Part shown: piece after piece, positions 61,928 to 64,000 of the stretch
Position numbering within the stretch: the stretch's first letter is position 1
Layout: every line of letters starts with the position of its first letter
Assembly: GCF_900218015.1 (NCBI RefSeq)
Contig: NZ_UFQQ01000004.1
Span: 186,001-250,000, forward strand
Direction: 5' to 3'
Length of the DNA stretch: 64,000 bases
DNA from: Rhodopseudomonas pentothenatexigens
GTDB taxonomy: Bacteria > Pseudomonadota > Alphaproteobacteria > Rhizobiales > Xanthobacteraceae
Notes under the pieces: generated by a model
The model's database searches: none
Told to the model about the DNA's origin: nothing
Seen by the model: the letters and a program-made list of their open reading frames with translations, nothing else
Made by a program: the position numbers and the translations under genes

Positions 61928-63772
61928 TCAATGGCTGCTGGACGCGGTCGCCGGCGGAATCGCCGTCTCCGCCTTCAGCATCCGCTCCAGCGTTTCCAGC
62001 CTGTCAGCATCCTTCGGCGGCTTGTCCCAGCGCAGCCGGTTGATCCGGGGAAACCGCATCGCCACGCCGGATTTATGCCGCGGCGAGCGCTGCAGTCCTT
62101 CGAACGCCACTTCCAGCACCAGGCCCTTGTCGAGCTCGTGCACGACGTGGCGGACCGGGCCGAATTTCTCGGTGGTGTTGCGGCGCACGAAGCGGTCGAT
62201 CTGCAGCAGTTCTTCGTCGGTGAAGCCGAAATACGCCTTGCCGACCGGGACGAGCTGATCGCCGCTGTCGCCCTCGGTCCAGACCCCGAAGGTGTAGTCG
62301 GAATAATACGACGAGCGCTTGCCGTGACCGCGCTGCGCATACATCAGCACCGCGTCGATGATGTGCGGGTCGTGCTTCCACTTCCACCATTGGCCCTTGG
62401 GGCGGCCGGGCAGGTACAGCGCTTCGCGCCGCTTCAGCATCACGCCTTCGACGGCGTCGGCGTCGAGCCCGGCGCCGGCCGATGCCGGATCGCGCCGCGC
62501 CGCGCGCAAACCCTCCCAATCGTCGAATGCGACCGTCGGCGACAGATCGACCTTGGGGTCGTCGAGGTTCGCAATGAACGATTCCAGCCGGGCGCGGCGC
62601 TCGGCGAACGGCAGCGTGCGCAAATCGTCGTCGCCGTCGCCGAGCAGGTCGTAGGCGCGCAGATGGATCGGGAATTCCTTGGTCAGCTTCGGCGTCACTG
62701 ATTTTCGGTTCAGCCGCTGCTGCAGCACGTTGAACGACTGCACCCGGCCCTCGCGTAGCACCAGCAGCTCGCCGTCGATCGCGCCCGGCAGGCGCAGCGA
62801 CGGCAACAGATCGGGAAAGCTCATGGTGATGTCTTCGCCGCTGCGCGAATATAGCCGCACGACCGTGTCGCCGTGCTCGTTCTGGCCGCTGACCGCCTGG
62901 ACGCGGATGCCGTCCCATTTCCATTCGGCGATGTAGTCGGCCGGGTTCATCCCGGCGAAGTCGGTGTCTTCGACCGCGTGCGCCAGCATCACCGGCCGGA
63001 ACGGCGCCGGATCGCGATTGACCGGCTGCGGCCCGCGGCCTTCGAGCCAGGCGAACAGCTCGTGGTATGGCGGCTCGAGACCCGGCCACACCAGCTCGAC
63101 GTCGTGCGGATCCTTGTCGCCGAGCGCTGCTGCAGCAGTCTTGGCGAGCCGCGCCGACACGCCGATCCGCAAGGCACCGGTCACCAGCTTGAGCAGCGCC
63201 CAGCGCCCGGTTTCGTCGAGCTCGTCGAGCCACCGCGCCAACTGCGCCGGCAGCTCGGCCTTGCCGAGGCTGTGCAGGGTGGTGACGATCTCGGTGAGGG
63301 TGGGGGGAGGCGGGTTGTTGTGGCCCGCACTCACTACTGCGCTTAGTTCTGAAGCGATGGTCTCACCGCTTGCGGGGCGAGCTCCCTCTCCCGCTTGCGG
63401 GAGAGGGTTGGGGTGAGGGCGCCCCGAGGATGGCGTCCCGGTGTGGACCCCCACCCCCGACCCCTCCCCGCAAGGGGGAGGGGAGGAGGCCGCGTTGCGG
63501 GGCGAGGGCCACATCAGCGCCACTGTCTCCGACAGGTCGCCGACGTAATCGTAGGACAGGCCGAACAGCACCGGGTCGGTGCGTTCGGCGATCAGCGCGC
63601 GGATCAGTCCGGGCTTGGCGTGGCGGAACGACAATGCGCCGGTGAACGCCGCCAGTGCCCAGCCGCGGTCGGGATCTTCGACCTCGCGGAAGTAATTGGT
63701 GATCAGCCGCAGCTTGTTGTTACGGCCGGGCTCGTAACCGAGGCGGTCGAGCAGTTCGGCGAAGCGGTTCAT
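61928..63772 (-). CDS. ATP-dependent DNA ligase (cisplatin-response type)
   Basis: This 614-residue ligase joins nicks after DNA damage. The nucleotidyl Lys285 is in EWKWDGIR. Later motifs include AIDGELLVL, AYDLL and EGVMLKRREALYLPGRPKGQWWKWK. The N-terminal region (1-88) is the DNA-binding domain. Residues about 90-150 are a Pro/Gly-rich stretch encoded by palindromic repeats and look like an in-frame insertion. It overlaps the exonuclease gene upstream by an ATGA junction, the standard pair for this ligase family. Confidence 0.93.
   Translation of the reverse strand: MNRFAELLDRLGYEPGRNNKLRLITNYFREVEDPDRGWALAAFTGALSFRHAKPGLIRALIAERTDPVLFGLSYDYVGDLSETVALMWPSPRNAASSPPPCGEGSGVGVHTGTPSSGRPHPNPLPQAGEGARPASGETIASELSAVVSAGHNNPPPPTLTEIVTTLHSLGKAELPAQLARWLDELDETGRWALLKLVTGALRIGVSARLAKTAAAALGDKDPHDVELVWPGLEPPYHELFAWLEGRGPQPVNRDPAPFRPVMLAHAVEDTDFAGMNPADYIAEWKWDGIRVQAVSGQNEHGDTVVRLYSRSGEDITMSFPDLLPSLRLPGAIDGELLVLREGRVQSFNVLQQRLNRKSVTPKLTKEFPIHLRAYDLLGDGDDDLRTLPFAERRARLESFIANLDDPKVDLSPTVAFDDWEGLRAARRDPASAGAGLDADAVEGVMLKRREALYLPGRPKGQWWKWKHDPHIIDAVLMYAQRGHGKRSSYYSDYTFGVWTEGDSGDQLVPVGKAYFGFTDEELLQIDRFVRRNTTEKFGPVRHVVHELDKGLVLEVAFEGLQRSPRHKSGVAMRFPRINRLRWDKPPKDADRLETLERMLKAETAIPPATASSSH
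63370..63500. repeat. Palindromic repeats inside the DNA ligase coding sequence
   Basis: Two GC-rich hairpins lie in the gene: CCCTCTCCCGC-TT-GCGGGAGAGGG (63384-63408) and CCCCTCCCC-GCAA-GGGGGAGGGG (around 63460-63485). They encode residues such as PHPNPLPQAGEGARP without breaking the frame. A related intergenic copy is at 5342-5392. Confidence 0.8.
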
Positions 63773-64000
63773 GCCTCTGCGGCCTCGCTGTCGCTTGCCG
63801 GCATGCCGACGTCTTCATCCTCGTCGCCATAGCCGACCAGATCGAGCGGGCGCGCAGCGAGGCCCTTGCTCCGGCACCAATGCACCAGCGCGTCTTCCTG
63901 CCCATGAGTGACCCAGACTTCACCGGCGCCGGTGGCCGCGATGGTCGCGGTCAGGCCGTCCCAATCGGCGTGGTCGGAAATCACCAGCGGCAGTTCGACG
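63769..64000 (-). CDS. Ligase-associated MBL-fold DNA exonuclease (5' part beyond window)
   Basis: Only the C-terminal ~77 residues are in the window. They include the motif ELPLVISDHADW, in which Asp-His are metal ligands of the MBL/beta-CASP nuclease, then WVTHGQEDALVHW. The stop overlaps the ligase start. Family members trim DNA ends ahead of the ligase. The gene is open through the right edge. Confidence 0.88.
   Translation of the reverse strand, partial: VELPLVISDHADWDGLTATIAATGAGEVWVTHGQEDALVHWCRSKGLAARPLDLVGYGDEDEDVGMPASDSEAAEA

Overview
The window is high-GC alphaproteobacterial chromosome, most like the Rhodopseudomonas/Bradyrhizobium group (Nitrobacteraceae). Pointers are the CysH-Sbp-CysTWA / CysD-CysNC layout, an HWE-type histidine kinase, FixK/NNR-type boxes, DUF6455, DUF6460, YccF and DUF4089 genes, and families of roughly 80-bp palindromic intergenic repeats. 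Species assignment is inference. I see no rRNA and no CRISPR array. There is one tRNA, tRNA-Arg(CCG).

Layout. 1-2.3 kb: the end of a VWA (CoxE-like) gene and an acyl-CoA synthetase. 2.4-10.4 kb: the sulfate assimilation locus. An APS reductase and sulfate transporter operon (cysH-sbp-cysT-cysW-cysA) is divergent from cysD-cysNC, and a pair of TAGAAA/TTTCTA dyads lies between them. 10.4-11.8 kb: an HWE sensor kinase. 11.9-21.1 kb: a peptide/amide ABC uptake operon that contains an AtzE/AtzG-like amidase pair, with a paralogous binding protein divergent from it. 21.3-25.2 kb: an EF-hand protein, a TonB-dependent receptor and a divergent Crp/Fnr (NnrR-like) regulator, with a palindromic NNR-type box between the last two. 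25.4-26.4 kb: a diguanylate cyclase.

26.4-29.4 kb: a short, less GC-rich island ending at the 3' end of tRNA-Arg(CCG). It carries a tightly coupled two-gene module, an unknown 210-aa protein and a 636-aa caspase-like protease with an intact His/Cys dyad. 29.6-41.5 kb: YccF, gamma-glutamyltranspeptidase, two GGDEF-EAL proteins, acyl-CoA dehydrogenase, a DUF6455/cytochrome c pair behind a FixK-type box, and an SDR oxidoreductase. 41.6-45.6 kb: cytochrome P450, class III cyclase and HtpX. 45.66-47.20 kb: a complete IS110-family (IS1111-like) insertion sequence that has split a REP-like palindrome. Its 3' non-coding segment carries readable bridge-RNA target and donor guides. 47.4-53.5 kb: MFS exporter, class V aminotransferase, an LssY_C protein, an SNase-like protein and a large unknown protein. 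53.9-64 kb: an exported pseudo-caspase, alpha- and beta-carbonic anhydrases, an S24 repressor with a candidate operator, DUF952-pyrD, an MBL hydrolase, a MATE exporter, a DNA ligase with repeat sequence inserted in frame, and the end of its partner exonuclease.

The most interesting signals are (1) the IS110 element with internally consistent target and donor guides, and (2) the caspase two-gene island beside the tRNA. Smaller ones are the pseudo-caspase, the SNase homologue without its catalytic Glu, and the repeat expressed inside the DNA ligase.
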